A DNA stretch of 64,000 nucleotides, from assembly GCA_024516035.1 (NCBI GenBank), contig CM044967.1, forward strand, positions 2,532,359 to 2,596,358, written 5' to 3'. Of this stretch, positions 12,901-26,000 are shown piece after piece. The stretch's first letter is position 1. The number at the start of each line of letters is the position of its first letter. Source of the stretch: Bactericera cockerelli (taxonomy: Eukaryota > Arthropoda > Insecta > Hemiptera > Triozidae). The translations under genes and the position numbers were made by a program. Below the pieces are notes generated by a model. The model saw only the letters and a program-made list of their open reading frames with translations. It ran no database searches and was not told the origin of the DNA.

Positions 12901-13800
12901 AACATATACAGTTGAGTTTTCAAATCTACAACATAGGTATGCTTGATGAATAAAATTGATTAATTGCAACCAATATCAAAAATTAAAGAATCAATGTGAA
13001 AGATGTTAAAGATATAGTGCCTGCAGGTATAGTGACGTTCCTGGAGCCACTCTATTGTGAAGATAAATTCAAGTAGAGGGCAGTATGTAAGATTAAGTAG
13101 CAATACTTCAATAGGGTGTCCGAACAAGATTGCAAAATTTGACAGGGCCCTCGATATTGAACAAATCCAAATGGCATAAGGCAACATGATACAAAACAAA
13201 AAAAGTAATCATTAGTGCTACAGTGGATTGAACAACGTGTTTACATAGTAAACGTCACACGGTCCGTGAAACATTGAATTTTCAGCACCAACATCAGACC
13301 CCAAGATTTTGGGAATATTGTGGCGATAACAAAAGTCACAGGGACGTCTGAAATTATTGTCTAAAGATTAGGTTTGTGCAAACAAAATTATGTAACAATT
13401 GTCTGTTAAAAAATAATTCTTTTTTAATTGAAAATCAAATTTTGCTTTCTCAATAGGACACCCTTTACTTGATGTGAATTTTCATGTTCAATTAGTGGTA
13501 AAATGTATGGGTATTTTTAACATTTTTTTTTATTATTATGGATTAACAGTATTTTTGAACTTTCAACTCGAGAAAATTATACCTATATACTTTTACTACT
13601 TCAATATTAAGTTTTAAATAAAACTTCTAGAAAAAAACAAAGTGTAAAAATGAAAGATATTCTACAGCAATGGGCATTTATATGAAGGAAAGCTGACAAC
13701 TGTCAACATAAGTAAATAAAACTCTAGGGAAACAAACTCGGAAAAGTAGGTGGCTATATTTGTGTAGGTAGTAGTTATCACTTTAGTTTCACATGAGTTA
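9901..13800. other. AT-rich stretch without supported genes
   Basis: Only short Phe/Tyr/Ile/Lys-rich frames occur (the longest, 127 codons at 10293-10676 minus, has no motif). Poly-A and poly-T runs are frequent. I see no repeat family that recurs elsewhere in the window. Confidence 0.5.
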
Positions 13801-13827
13801 CCCTGCATAATAATTCACACAAATAAA

Positions 13828-14073
13828 ATGGAGCACACAGCTTTTAGAGATGATTCGCATAACAAAGAAAAGAAAAAGAGGGAAAAAGTCCAAATCACAT
13901 CAGCTCAGATAAGGGCATTTAAGGAATTCTGGAACAGACAAAACAGAACAGAGGCCGATTGGTTATTATTTGAAATGTACAAAGGAAAATACATAATTTT
14001 CTACACAAATTATAATAACGCTATTTATAAATTAGAGTGTACTCCAGCCATACACAATCCTTTTATACCTTAG
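13828..14073 (+). CDS. Hypothetical 81-residue ORF
   Basis: The frame begins MEHTAFRDDSHNKEKKKREK and continues VQITSAQIRAFKEFWNRQNR. It is hydrophilic and lysine-rich at first, then aromatic. It looks more protein-like than other frames in this AT-rich stretch, but no family is recognised and no splice or promoter evidence supports it. It may be chance or a mobile-element remnant. Confidence 0.2.
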   Translation: MEHTAFRDDSHNKEKKKREKVQITSAQIRAFKEFWNRQNRTEADWLLFEMYKGKYIIFYTNYNNAIYKLECTPAIHNPFIP

Positions 14074-14079
14074 GACACT

Positions 14080-15950
14080 CAAAGGTCTGCTTGGTAACGC
14101 TGATATCTCAATGGGTTCAAAAATGTCCACACCAGAAAATACAAGTAACATTTTTTTTTTTTTTTTTTTAATTTTATAATTTTAAAGGAGAAACAAGTGT
14201 TAACACCTTATTTGAAATATTTTTTGAAAGAAAATAGTAAGAATTAAAATGAAAATTCTGAACTCATTAATGAGAGCAATTTATGGAATACACAAATTTC
14301 TTTTAATTTATTTTTTATTTACTTTTTCTTCAAATACAAATAAACTTTTTTCAATATAAAGTTTATTCTATTGAACATTGAATCAGTGTTAGAATAATTA
14401 CCTAATTATTCTTCCATTTACAAAAACAAAAGAAATTTTTGAAAAAAAAAAAAAAAAAAAAAAAATTGGTCAAAAATATAGTCTCAGACAAAGAAAAAGT
14501 GTTTGCACATTCTGATATTTATATATATATTTTTAAAAAGCTTGGATATTTTGAAATACAGTCCTTGGGCATTCTAGCTTAAAACCAAAAGTTGTTAAGT
14601 CAAAGAGGCGTGGTGAACGCCAGAATTCAGTACGGATATAAAACTGTGAAATGAGAAGATTGATGGCTGAAATCAGTTTCAAAAATAGTGACCGATTACA
14701 ATTCTATGCCTTATGGAAAGTAAAAACCTTAAAATTTTCTTATTCTAAATGAATCTTTATTATGAACCGAAAATAATGTCTGTTTCTTACCATTTCAGAA
14801 GGCTATGTTCTCCGTTACCCCTGCTATGAAAAAAATAATTAAAATTTCATTTGTGGTTTTTGATTTGGCAGTTGTTTTGGGTCTCATTCTGTAGACTCGA
14901 GCTTACAGATAACCTCATAGGATATTGGACATGTTGGGTTGGGTAATGCAGAACTTCCAAGGTGATTTTCAGAAATTAACTGTCAGAAAAGGACGTAATT
15001 TGTCAGACAAAATTTTCCGTTGATAGTAAACTTACTTACTTTTGAGGTTTCAGTGTCCATTGCTTTGTTTATATAGCAATTTGAATTTCAAGGCCTTAGT
15101 GCATCGTTAAACGCTGATCAGAGTGTTAACTAGAGATTTTTTAAGCCTAATGGAGAAACTAATTGATTTGTCCACTGCATTATTATTATTATAGACTAGT
15201 TGGAGTTCCACAAGAGAAGAACCAATTATCACACCGACCGGCGACCTCTATTTAGATCTATGTCCACTGCATAGTGCTGTGCTAATTGAGTAAATAAGAG
15301 TTTAAATTTCAAGTGCTAGGTAAAATTTTGTTTGTTTTAATAGAACTCTGATTAGTTGATTTAAAAATGGTTCACAAAAAATATGGCTATAAACTAGATT
15401 ATAGAATCACCTGTTTGAATTTTAATTTTGACTTTAATGTTGATCCGGCCAGCAAATGACCAATTAAAATTATTTCAACTATGCAACGGAAATTCAAATT
15501 TTAACGCTCGAGTAGAAACTTAATCGGTCAATTATAATTAGTGAGAACGTTAAGTCTGACAATGCACTAGGGCTTCTATCTTCTCATTTCACAATTTTTA
15601 TTGTTTTATTTTTTTCAATTTTATTGACAGTATAAATCTAAATTACGTTACCAAAATTCTACGGCTGACAGACTCTTCGATTGCAATCGAAAATATTCTT
15701 TAGCGATTTTGTCGGAAATGCTTCATTTTTTCGGAAAAATTTCAAGAAAGAATTTGAAGTTCCGCCTTCGTTTAACATTGAATTTTTAAATGCTGTAGAA
15801 TTATGCTCAGATTGCTCAGATCATATTTTCAAATGTTTTGAAACGTTGTAATCTTGAGGCAAATATTATTGATCGTCTAGGACTTCAATCAAATGTCATG
15901 AATAAAGAAACCAACAAAACTATTCATCTCATTATTGCTATTAGAGATGT
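14080..15950. other. AT-rich stretch without supported genes
   Basis: It has long homopolymers near 14151-14169 and 14443-14465. No exon-like frame or clear repeat was found. Confidence 0.5.
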
Positions 15951-15958
15951 ATCACCCT

Positions 15959-16070
15959 GTTAACACTTAGACGACCGGTGTACCACCGGTGGTACACGCG
16001 TGTCTGTGCGGAATGGACGGGTGTACCACGGTGGTACACAAATGCACTACGTCTAAACATCGCCGGTCCA
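15959..16070. mobile_element. TTAA-starting element fragment with twin palindromes
   Basis: TTAACACTTAGACGACCGG begins at about 15959 and is followed by the 18-bp palindrome TGTACCACCGGTGGTACA and, about 40 bases later, GTGTACCACGGTGGTACAC. The start resembles the TTAACAC ends of the TTAA elements at 23270 and 57009. No matching right end was found. Confidence 0.45.
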
Positions 16071-16101
16071 CGGAAATTCACTAAAACCTTTACACTCAGA
16101 T

Positions 16102-16374
16102 CGCCGCTAGAAAGTCAATGAGGCGTAAGTGACAAAAATGAAAATCGAGACAATCACACAGGCATACTGCTATTGAAAGATACTCTTGGTAGCACGAACA
16201 GGCGTATGTGATTTCTAAACCCTTTTGAAGATATGGATTTTTTATTTTTGGGCGTATGTGATATTTGCGGGAAAATTGTAGCATACACGTGGCTTAAGTG
16301 TGCCACACGTGGCTTAAGTGTGCTCCTGAAAACTTTGATAAAATCACTTACGCCTCTTTGACTTTCTAGCGGCG
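16102..16374. mobile_element. MITE with 31-bp inverted ends
   Basis: The left end CGCCGCTAGAAAGTCAATGA (16102-16132 in full) is mirrored at 16344-16374 with very few differences. The interior has two GGCGTATGTGAT words and a direct duplication of ACACGTGGCTTAAGTGTG (around 16286-16323). Overlapping minus-strand frames of 62 and 109 codons have no recognisable content. Confidence 0.6.
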
Positions 16375-16479
16375 AGGTAATCAAAATAAACCAATAATGT
16401 GTAAGTTGTTCCTCACACTGAAAATTCTGTACCCAAAACAATGGTTTGAGTACATTTATTTGTACGAAGTCTATATTAA

Positions 16480-18860
16480 ACATTGACTTTGTAATTTGTT
16501 AGTAAGATCTAATGAAAAAATATTAGAATAAAAAATATTTATTTTTAATACAATCTGTTCGTAGATTCCGGTAAAAGTAAAAAAAAAAAAAAAAAAAGAG
16601 GATTACCACCTTAGAACCAATATTTCACCTCAAAGTTGTGATTGAACTAAAATACAAAAATGAATAAATAAATATAGGTAAAATATTTTTGATCAAGAAT
16701 AGTTTCAAGCTACCTCCAAACGAAAGTTACAGAAACATGTAACATAATTATATGTATGTTATGGTTACAATACCAAAAATATCCATGCACAATTTTACCA
16801 TGTTGCAGCGAATTCGGCGGTAGCAAGGTTAATAGGCTTGATTTTAGAGCTTATTATTCAATAATGGGACTTTAAAGATTATTGTCTTTTGTTATTGTTG
16901 TAGTAGCAATGTCAACAGACATCAATGTGTGACAGTAAAAATAAAGTTATTAGTTATGAGATTGCATCAAAGCAGAGGACGTTTCTTTGCACCATTCGAA
17001 AAATGTGTTATGTGTTGTGGAGCGGATTTTTGCAATATAGGAATATCATTTTTTATAAATAAAAAATAGGTACACCTGGATAATTTAGTTAAAGATGAGG
17101 TTATATTAAAATCATGCTTCATATGCAACCAAGGCTTCAAAATCCAAATGTTATTTTAGTGAAACATTTTCTTATGACTACCTACTCTTACTTTTGAATG
17201 TTATAAAACCTTCAAAATGTTTTAATGGTTTGTAATTTATTACGTACAGAGTTGTTCAAAATTAATAGCTTTGTAAACAATAGGAGAACCTTCTGGTTGG
17301 ACCAAGGCACCATGTGCGTGGTGGTGGTTTGTGTGTAAGCTTCATGGCATCATAATTCAAGGCTTCATGGTTTTAAGCCACTTGATTACTATAGTATAAA
17401 TTTATTGTGTTAATAAATACATTTACCGCTATTAAAACGCTATACTATCAAAACTCAATTCAAAATATGTTCAGGGTGTTTTTTTTTATTATTTTTTTTA
17501 ACTTGCCGCCTTTAAAGACAACCCTTTGAAATTCAGAAAACACACAAAAAATCTGTATCCCTTTATTTTTTGGGGCAAAAACTACATACAAAGAAAAATT
17601 TGCCTACAGTTCCCAGTCAGGCTGTGCACGGACTAACTGTGAAATATTAAATAGAATTGTATATCATGTGGCATTGTAGGATTGTAGGCAAGTTTTCTTT
17701 GCAAAAACTTCCTCCAAAAAATAAATTTGTACGGTATTTGTATTTTTTGAATTTCTAAGGGTTCTCGAGCTTCTAGGGAGTGGCGAAAAACAATCACCCT
17801 AAGTATAGTTTCTAATAAAAGATTCTGCTCAATATTACACCAAAAATTATAGTACCTTCTCTTTACAAGTATAATGTAATATTTTTTTAATTTTTTTATA
17901 ATTTATATTTTTTTGATGAGATCTGAAAATAATAATTCATGCACACCATTCAATACCTAGTTAATTCATGCACCTTTAGTTGCTACCATCTTTTTATACC
18001 TTGGAGTGTCCTGAGGCGTGTTCAACAATACAAGACTAAAAATACAAATCTAGACAATGTAGTTGAAAGAGATGTTAAAAAAGAACCAATCTCATGGTCC
18101 ATAAAGAAAAATAAATGTATCTACATTCTTTTGATCACCTGTTATCTATACATCGTATTACTATTATTGCAACACTAACCAACTATCGTGGACAAAACAA
18201 TTTTGACTTTTGTTTTCATGAGTCAGGTTACAAAACTTGGAACTAAGAAAAATTGGAAAACCGCCCCTCCCAACGAAATTTTCAAGAAATTTATAAGCTT
18301 TCCTAAGATTTTGTAAACATTATTTTTATAATTTCATCTAGTATTTTTTCATTATTAATTATTCCTTTGGTTTTACACATTAATATTGATAAGTTGGGTG
18401 TTTTGAGTTTTATTATTTTTAATCTTGTATTGTTGAGTCTATTTTTCTGGTAGAGGAATATTAATCGTTGAATAGTACCTTTCTACGTTATTTTTGATCC
18501 CTAATGATAATACTATCTTTTTTGTAATAAAAAAGAAGAAGAAAAATCGTTGGTATTTTCTTTTTATTTTCTCGTGTTGTGTTGAAAACATGAGGATTTT
18601 ATTTCTCCGGTGAGAGAGAGAAGGAGAGAAAATAAACAGTACCTGCCGTATTTTTCTTTCATTTAATGATACTTCAAATGTACCTTTTTTTTACATGTTT
18701 ACGTTCTGAACTAATTAGCATTTATCATGGACTTGTATGAACTGTAAAAAAATATACTCTGGATTTTTTGCCACACTGTATCAATAATAATTTTAACTTT
18801 GCCAACAGTGGCACAGTGCTATTTTATTAATAAATTTCACAAGAGAAATATTGTTACTTA
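16480..18860. other. AT-rich stretch downstream of trehalase
   Basis: It could hold a final trehalase exon or distal 3' untranslated sequence if the stop-overlapping donor at 19779 is used, but I could not identify one. A 79-codon plus-strand frame at 17939-18178 has no features of note. Confidence 0.4.
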
Positions 18861-18867
18861 ACGTTGA

Positions 18868-19255
18868 TAACGAGATGGGAGATACACCCTGCATTCGTTA
18901 GAAACTCACAAACCAGCTACCCATATCAACATCACCAAGCCTGGGTTGGGCTGGGAATAGTGACATTGATAAAAATAAACCATTTAGTTTAAATGAACTA
19001 GTAAGCTAGAAGAATGCTGAAAGCACTTTCTACCAACTAACTCTCAGAGTTTATATGATGAAGTTCCATGTTCAAACAGATCAACGCTCTAGTTTGTTTA
19101 CGACACAAGTATTGCGCCTTGACCACCGATGCTAGCTCATAGCTAAAAACACGGGGGTTCGAACATGGAGTCACCCACCAAGTCCTAAGCTCACTGGCCG
19201 TTGCTACACTTTGGTGATCTTATGAGAGTCGGTGTATTAAATGTGCCATCGATGC
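18868..19255 (-). repeat. Two diverged 5S-SINE-like fragments
   Basis: 18868-18965 has the body (ACTCACAAACCAGCTACCCA, AAGCCTGGGTTGGGCTGGG). 19120-19255 has a 5S-like head complement (GAGTCACCCACCAAGTCCTA, GTTGCTACACTTTGGTGATC). Confidence 0.4.
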
Positions 19256-19775
19256 TGGGCTTTTACTTGATTTTAAATTCCATGTATTTTTCGTATTACC
19301 GATTTTCATTTACTCCCTTACCCTTTGGCTAGTCTATTTGAAAAATAAAATGACATGTCACTCAAAGTACAAAACAACTGGAAGGGAAATGTGTCAGTTT
19401 GGATAAAGGGAAATAATGTATAACCAAGCTCAGTGGGTGAGTTGTAAAGGTAATGGATTCCGAACGAGGAATTTGTGATCCAAAACCTACAAATACATAA
19501 TTTATATTAAGAGCACACGTTATTAAAAACTCTAAAAGTTCAGTTTTTGTTGGTGTGCTTTTGCTATGGGAGATGTCAAAAATCTAAAAAAATATTATTT
19601 TTATACTAGCAAATAACTGTTCAAAAATTCAGGGCTTTATCTACATTGTAACACCAACTTTGCAAAACATTCAAAAACACTATAAAAAAACTAGGAAAAT
19701 TCTCTACCAGATAAAAAAACGCACACTCCAGGCAAATGACGGGGGTGAGTAAGGGCAGGCAACTTAATACTAACC

Positions 19776-20036
19776 TCACCCAATTATTCCCGCAGCTAAA
19801 GTGACAGTTATCGCTAAAAGCCCTGTAAATATTTGTGCGGGGGTGGAGAAGGCTTGTGTCGCGGTGCCCCGGGCTCCTACCTGGGGAGCAGGCAAGTCAA
19901 CAAACTTGTCCTCGAGGCTGAGTCTATCCGAGAACTTGTCCAGGAATTCCATGATGACGCCATTCGTCCAGCCGAACCCGAGTTGTACCTCGTACTCGCC
20001 GCCTCCGCCGTGCCCCCCCGGAACTGTCGCGTCGTA
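19776..20036 (-). CDS. Treh: Trehalase exon 7, catalytic base and C-terminal hydrophobic segment
   Basis: The exon starts at 20036 after TGTTCCAG and reads YDATVPGGHGGGGEYEVQLG, FGWTNGVIMEFLDKFSDRLS and on to a stop at 19778-19776. The Glu in GGGGEY (residue 540) is the expected catalytic base. The last 18 residues (IFTGLLAITVTLAAGIIG) are hydrophobic, after a small-residue linker rich in Gly, Ala, Ser and Thr. This fits either a GPI-anchor signal or the start of a transmembrane helix. A donor-like GTGAGG overlaps the stop (exon end 19780 if used), so a cytoplasmic tail could be encoded further down. A second donor-like site (CAG|GTAGGA, exon end 19881) precedes the hydrophobic part. Confidence 0.9.
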   Translation of the reverse strand, partial: YDATVPGGHGGGGEYEVQLGFGWTNGVIMEFLDKFSDRLSLEDKFVDLPAPQVGARGTATQAFSTPAQIFTGLLAITVTLAAGIIG

Positions 20037-23000
20037 CTGGAACAGAAGAGGAATATGTAACTAATACTTCCCTACTAGTCTTCTTTTACTCTGTCTTATC
20101 CCGCTCAAGCAGGGTCGACGTTGTTCAACCTCCTGGTTGAGGTTGATTGGTTTTGGCACATTTTTTTTTACGGCTGGATGACCTTCCTAACGCCAACGAT
20201 TCTATTTGATTTAACGTCCTGGATTAGGACGGGGGTTTTACCCTTCATTCGCTGGGAATCGTACCAGCTACCCAGATTAACCTCACCCAGCCTGGGTAGG
20301 GCCGGAAATGCCAGCCTCACGTGTTTGGATGGAACAGAAAAGTCTGCCCCAGCCGGTAGTTGAACTCGGGAAATCTGGACTACCACAACCATTTCCCTAC
20401 TAATAAGGTGGTATAATTATAATATGGAACTAAGTGCCGGCCTCGACCCCTGGAAAGCCAAAGTGGAATACTTGGATGTAATGAAAGGGCCGGTCCCCAG
20501 AGATTCCACATATTCAAGTTTGACGTTTATTTTAAAGATATTTATAAGTATTTTAATTTGTATGACTTTATACCACTATCAGTGTATTTTCTTGCCTTTT
20601 TTGCTTTTATAACTAAATTCAACAAAGTTCGACATCCAATTCGTAACATAATTTATATTCATAATATGAGACTATGATTCATTGTCATCTGGACTAATTC
20701 ATAGTCACAATAATAAAAGCTTGACTTGTCTATATCATAGATTTTAAGAGATTTAGAGAGCAGTCTGAGACTAGTTTCGTCCTTATTTGAACTCATCAGT
20801 TACACAAGCCTCTTTCATTTACTTCATCCTCTAAGACAGGAGAAGACCTACTACACATTACTATTTTACGTAATTGTTGGTTCACGGCTACTCAGTATTT
20901 TTTCATAATACCTTAGTGAGTTGTGTTGTTGAAAAAAACGACAACGAAAGTTTTAACTAAAAAATTACCTTCTCATACTTCGGGGTTTACTCATACCTCG
21001 TGAGGAAAAATAAGTAGTTACTTGTATGAGTAACGACCAGTGTGGCAGCATTACCAGAGTAAAAAGAATTAATGTAATAGAATTCGAAAAGTGAAGGATG
21101 CTCTTAGTAATGTTGTGCTACCCACAAAATTGTGAAGAGGCCTTGTGCTTCACCACAAATAAAATCATACATTCATACATACCTTCTCATACATGGCATG
21201 CGTTTCGTTAAACGCCTTGTAATTTGCCCTAACCCATCTTTCTGTCATGTCATATGCAAGATCCTGGGCCCACTTGTCTTGTGTGCTGTCCAGACCCATG
21301 ATCATAATGTACTGCAGGGGCGGCCAAGCATTGGGATAGTCCCATTGTTCTCCGCTATGCTCTAGCGTGGTAGGAATACCCCCAAGGTTAACCATAATTT
21401 GAGTCTTCTCTAAATATTTCATCACCTGGAAAAGAAAACCGACAATTAAAAAAAATGTAGCAATGGTCATTGAAGTAAAAAAATCAGCAGATGTAAAATT
21501 GACCTTCACAATAGCTTATTTCAAGAGGTTTTGCCAATATGAATTGTTCAATTTTTTTGTAGCATTCAAAGAACAGTTACTTTCGACAATCTTGGTAGCT
21601 TGACCTATCCATAAAATAAACTACTTAGAGATTAGAAGAGACAAAATATTTCCTATTTAGATACTTCGGCAGATAAATAAACACAAGAATGTTTAAACAA
21701 ACATTTCTGTCTGCTTGATAATTTTAAGCCAGCATTATGCATGCCAGCATGCACAATGCACATGACAAAGAAGAGTTCTACCACTAGACCAATAGATTAA
21801 CCGAACTCTTCTGATGGATGTGACGAACAGTTCAAGTCCCCCTTAGTCCGCGCCATGGACAGTAACAACAGCGGTGATAGTCCAACACTTAGATTTAGTT
21901 TCTGGGGGACATTATACAGGGAGAAGACCAGTGTCTCGCTAGAGGACTATCAACAAATAATAGACTAGCTAACCCTAACAAAGCCCAAGTTATTATTATG
22001 GTTAATCGCACTTAGAAATGTGTGGTGCAGCACGAGCCAACTTTTCTACTCAAGTTGGCTGGATCCCCCCCAGCTCTAGCGAAGCTGGCATTTCGTTGGG
22101 TTCACATCAAATATTGATAATAATAATACATCCTTTCCAAAGGAATGGATGTACAAACAAAGATAACTTTTAATAATATCCTTACCCTTGAGACATAGTA
22201 TTCCCTGTCAGACTGATTATAACATCCAGTCCACAAGGGAGATAGATTGCTCGGGTAGAAATAATCCCTCTTGAGATCGTTGCTAATGTCATAGTCCAAC
22301 CAGACTCCTACTTCGTCATGCCACAACACTTTTGTCACTGAATCTAGCCACTCTTTTGCAACATTACTGAAACAAAGAATCAAACAAGATAATAATAATA
22401 ATTATATTTATATTGTTTTTGTAGTTCAAAGGCAAATGTACTCATAAAAAATAATTGAATTGAAAAATGAGGAGGAAATTTTTAAATAAATACGTTGTGA
22501 TGAGGAATAAAATACGTACATGACATAATGTCATTTTTATTTAAAACTGAAAATTTGTCATTAATGGTCAGTAGATGTGTTTGAACAACATGCAATTAAA
22601 TTAAGATTAAATTTAAGTACCTATGAATGGAAATAGAAAAGCACAATTTACGAGTTGTATAGGTAGTACAAAAAATGAATCTTTTGTAGACTAAAACCTA
22701 TTCCAGATTGTCATTTAGTAACAATAGCGAGTATCAGCTTCACTGGAACTTTTAATAGTTTTAGAGTTATAGTAAAAACATACAAAGCTAAATTTTTATA
22801 ACATTGAGACTTTTTCTCACTCTCAATCAAGCAACTTTTTGGCTGTATTTATAGTAAGGATACAATTTTAAGAACATAAACGCATGATATACATGAACAT
22901 GAAAGGAAAAATAGAATCGTTGGCGTTAGGAAGGGCATACAGTTGTAAAAAATGTGCCAAAACCAACCAACCTGAACCATGAGGTTGAACAACGTCGACC

Positions 23001-26000
23001 CTGCTTGAGCGGGATAAGACAGAGTAAAAGAAGAAGAAGAAGAGTAAAATACAAGGTGATTTACCTGTAGTGCATTGATTTGTTCCCCTGGCCTAACATA
23101 TTGTAAAATTGTGATAGCAAGTCGGCATTCCAATAAAGTATCGCGTTCAAATCTACAGGGATAATGGATCTTGCCTTCAAATTCGTCAGGTTTCCTGGAA
23201 AATCAAAGAGAGCAAAATTAAATGAAGCAAGTAATAAATGTCTATAATATTTTCTCAATTGCCATTTTCTTAACACGTTCGTTACCGAACGGCCATATGT
23301 GGATGTTTTTGTGTTTTTCTTTGGGACCGAAACACACATGTGGCCGTTATCAAAATTTTAACGAGGGACCGGACATCCATATATGGCCTTTTTGAGGTAG
23401 GTTGTTAGTATTAGAACAGATATAGGATCGATTCTTGTACAAATACGATGCCAAATATGCAAAAAAAATCATTTTGGTACCCAGGATGCAACAGCGACTT
23501 TACCGCCTGGTCCCTACGTAAAACTTGAAAAAATTGGCTTGGTAACGAACGTGTTAATATAGACAAAAGTACGTATAAAATAATTTCAAGAAAATGTAAA
23601 TAACTAACTATAATTGCAACTGATTTGGGTAGTTCTCAATTAAGAATTTAAACTTCTTCAGTTGAGAGTTTGGAACTGAAGTATCTATCTAAGATCTAAT
23701 TCTAAATGATTTGATGCACGAAACCTACAATCATCGAGAGGACTTTTGACTTCCTTTCCTCTGTACCCAGCCTCTTGACAACAAACATTACTAGATAAAC
23801 TAGATGTTGATCGCACATGATAATAAAATTAATGTGGTTCAGGACAATAAAATATTCCTGAGGTAGTTGTGGTTGTAACAAGCTTGGCACAACTAGGCGG
23901 AGTGATGGTCTCTAACCAACTTTTTTTCAAAGTTGGTACGTCCTGAAACACATATTTCGGTGTACGATCAAGCATCGTGAGAAATAAGGCTTTTTTTATA
24001 TGTCATTAAACCCTTGGGAAACTGCAAACTAGGCTTTATATGTTACTAGGATTCATTAAAGCTTAGACTGACCAACCTGAGTTTCAAACATCTTTTAGGC
24101 TTGGTCACGACATTTCCTAGTAGCATATAAAATTGTTAATATTTTCATTTGATTTGGATGTCTTAGAGCCCGTTCCCAATAGCAGCGCGCAGCAGGCGTT
24201 TTTTTCCCGCTTGCTTTAGTGGCAAAACATTTTAAAGGAGAGTTTTCCATTAAAGAGCGGAATAACCGTTCCGCTTCAATGGGAACTTTCACATTGAAAA
24301 TGTATTGCCACTAGAGCAAATGGAAAAGAAACGCCTGCTAAGCGGCTGCTAATGGAAAAGAACTCTCACTCTGAGATATCCAAATTAAATTGATTTGATT
24401 TTGACTTATTCTTTATTTAATACAATATAAATTTACATAAAATGACACCCCCTAAGATAATTCTATCTTATTGTTAAATGAAATTAACAATTTTCTGTGC
24501 TACTAGGACAACATGTAACCATCTTCTCCCAGTAGCATAGAAATCTTATGAGATATGCCAATATTTTTTATTTAAAGGATTCAAACGTAAGTTGGTGAGT
24601 GTAAGCTTTATAAATTCAGGGCTCTCTTATGAACCTTATCAAAAATCTCTCAGATCTTACCTTTGTTAGTTCCATTGAGGACAAACCAGCGACTAGAAAA
24701 GTCCCAACCCGACTCAGCTCCAGACTTGAGCTCAGAATAGTGAGCCTCTCTCTCTGCCTCTGAGCGAAATATCTGAGCACTATTAACATCTTCTCTGCAA
24801 CACAAAACGCATCACTGAATTTAATGTTCACACAGTGAAAAAAAAAAAAAAAAAAAAAAAAAATGAAATTAAAGACAGTAATTAATTGGCTTAGTGATAA
24901 TATGAATCCTCTCATCATTATGCTATATGAATCCTCTCATCACTATAAAATGAAAATGCGAAAGTAAATGTCTCGTTCCAGAAAGTTTTCTCACTCTCAT
25001 AATCCCCAAATCTCTCTTTCAACTGCACACTGATTGGGTTATTTTGTGTAAACAAAACACACTCTGATTGGATTATTTAAACGAAATCTGATGGTTGAAA
25101 GGGAGATTTGGGGACTTTGAGAGTGAGCTTTCCGTAATGACAGCTGGGATTCGAACCCAGATCACTTGCCTGCATGCTGAGTGCACTAACCACTCAGCCA
25201 AGGTCACTACTAAAGTGAATTAGGTATTTGTATGGTACTACTTTTAACTGTGAATATTCCAGCAATAAAAAAATTCAAAAATGTCTGGCACTCAATGTGT
25301 TAACCACACGATTTTTAAATGAACCCACAAATTTCAAGAACGAAAGTGAAATTTCAAAATACACCAGCGGGGAAAGTAAAACCAAGTTTTTGTGTTTCTA
25401 ATGTAACAAAAAATTCCAAAAAAATGAACATAAATATATTTTTGTATTTTTTTGGCAATATGATTGAGTGTGATAATTTTTTGGAAAATTGTCAAAATCT
25501 GTATGAATGAACGTGTGATTATGATATGAAAAAGAGTAAATGACGATACTTTTAAGCTATATAACTTTAAATTAGGAGTTTTTACATAGCTTTTAATACT
25601 CTTTACGAATGTCAAACACAGTTAAAAAAATACAGAGATTTACAGTAATGACATTGATGACAAAAAAAGTCACATTGAAAGCATTACGTAACAATGTTTT
25701 ACGACTGGTAAGATTTTGATTCTGTTTTATTACAATATCATTGGTAGTCAAGTGGTCAAGAGGTTTAGGGATCCCTTGCTTCGAATCCCATCCAGTGCAT
25801 GAATTTTTCCTCATTTATTTGAACGTGTGACCACATAATAATAAGACTGAGGGTTAGGTGGTAGAAAATGCTTTGAGCATTAACCTCACATGGTGGTTAC
25901 TTTCCACTAAAGAGTATTATTTTTATTACTATCGTTATGAAGTGGTTTAGACATGGCAGTAGTCTAGACATATCTTCTAGGGGTCCATATAATCTTTCCA

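Noticed and set aside
24616..24918. 100-codon ORF over trehalase exon 3
   Set aside because: Wrong frame; it begins in a poly-A derived Phe run, while the phase-consistent frame gives the trehalase sequence.
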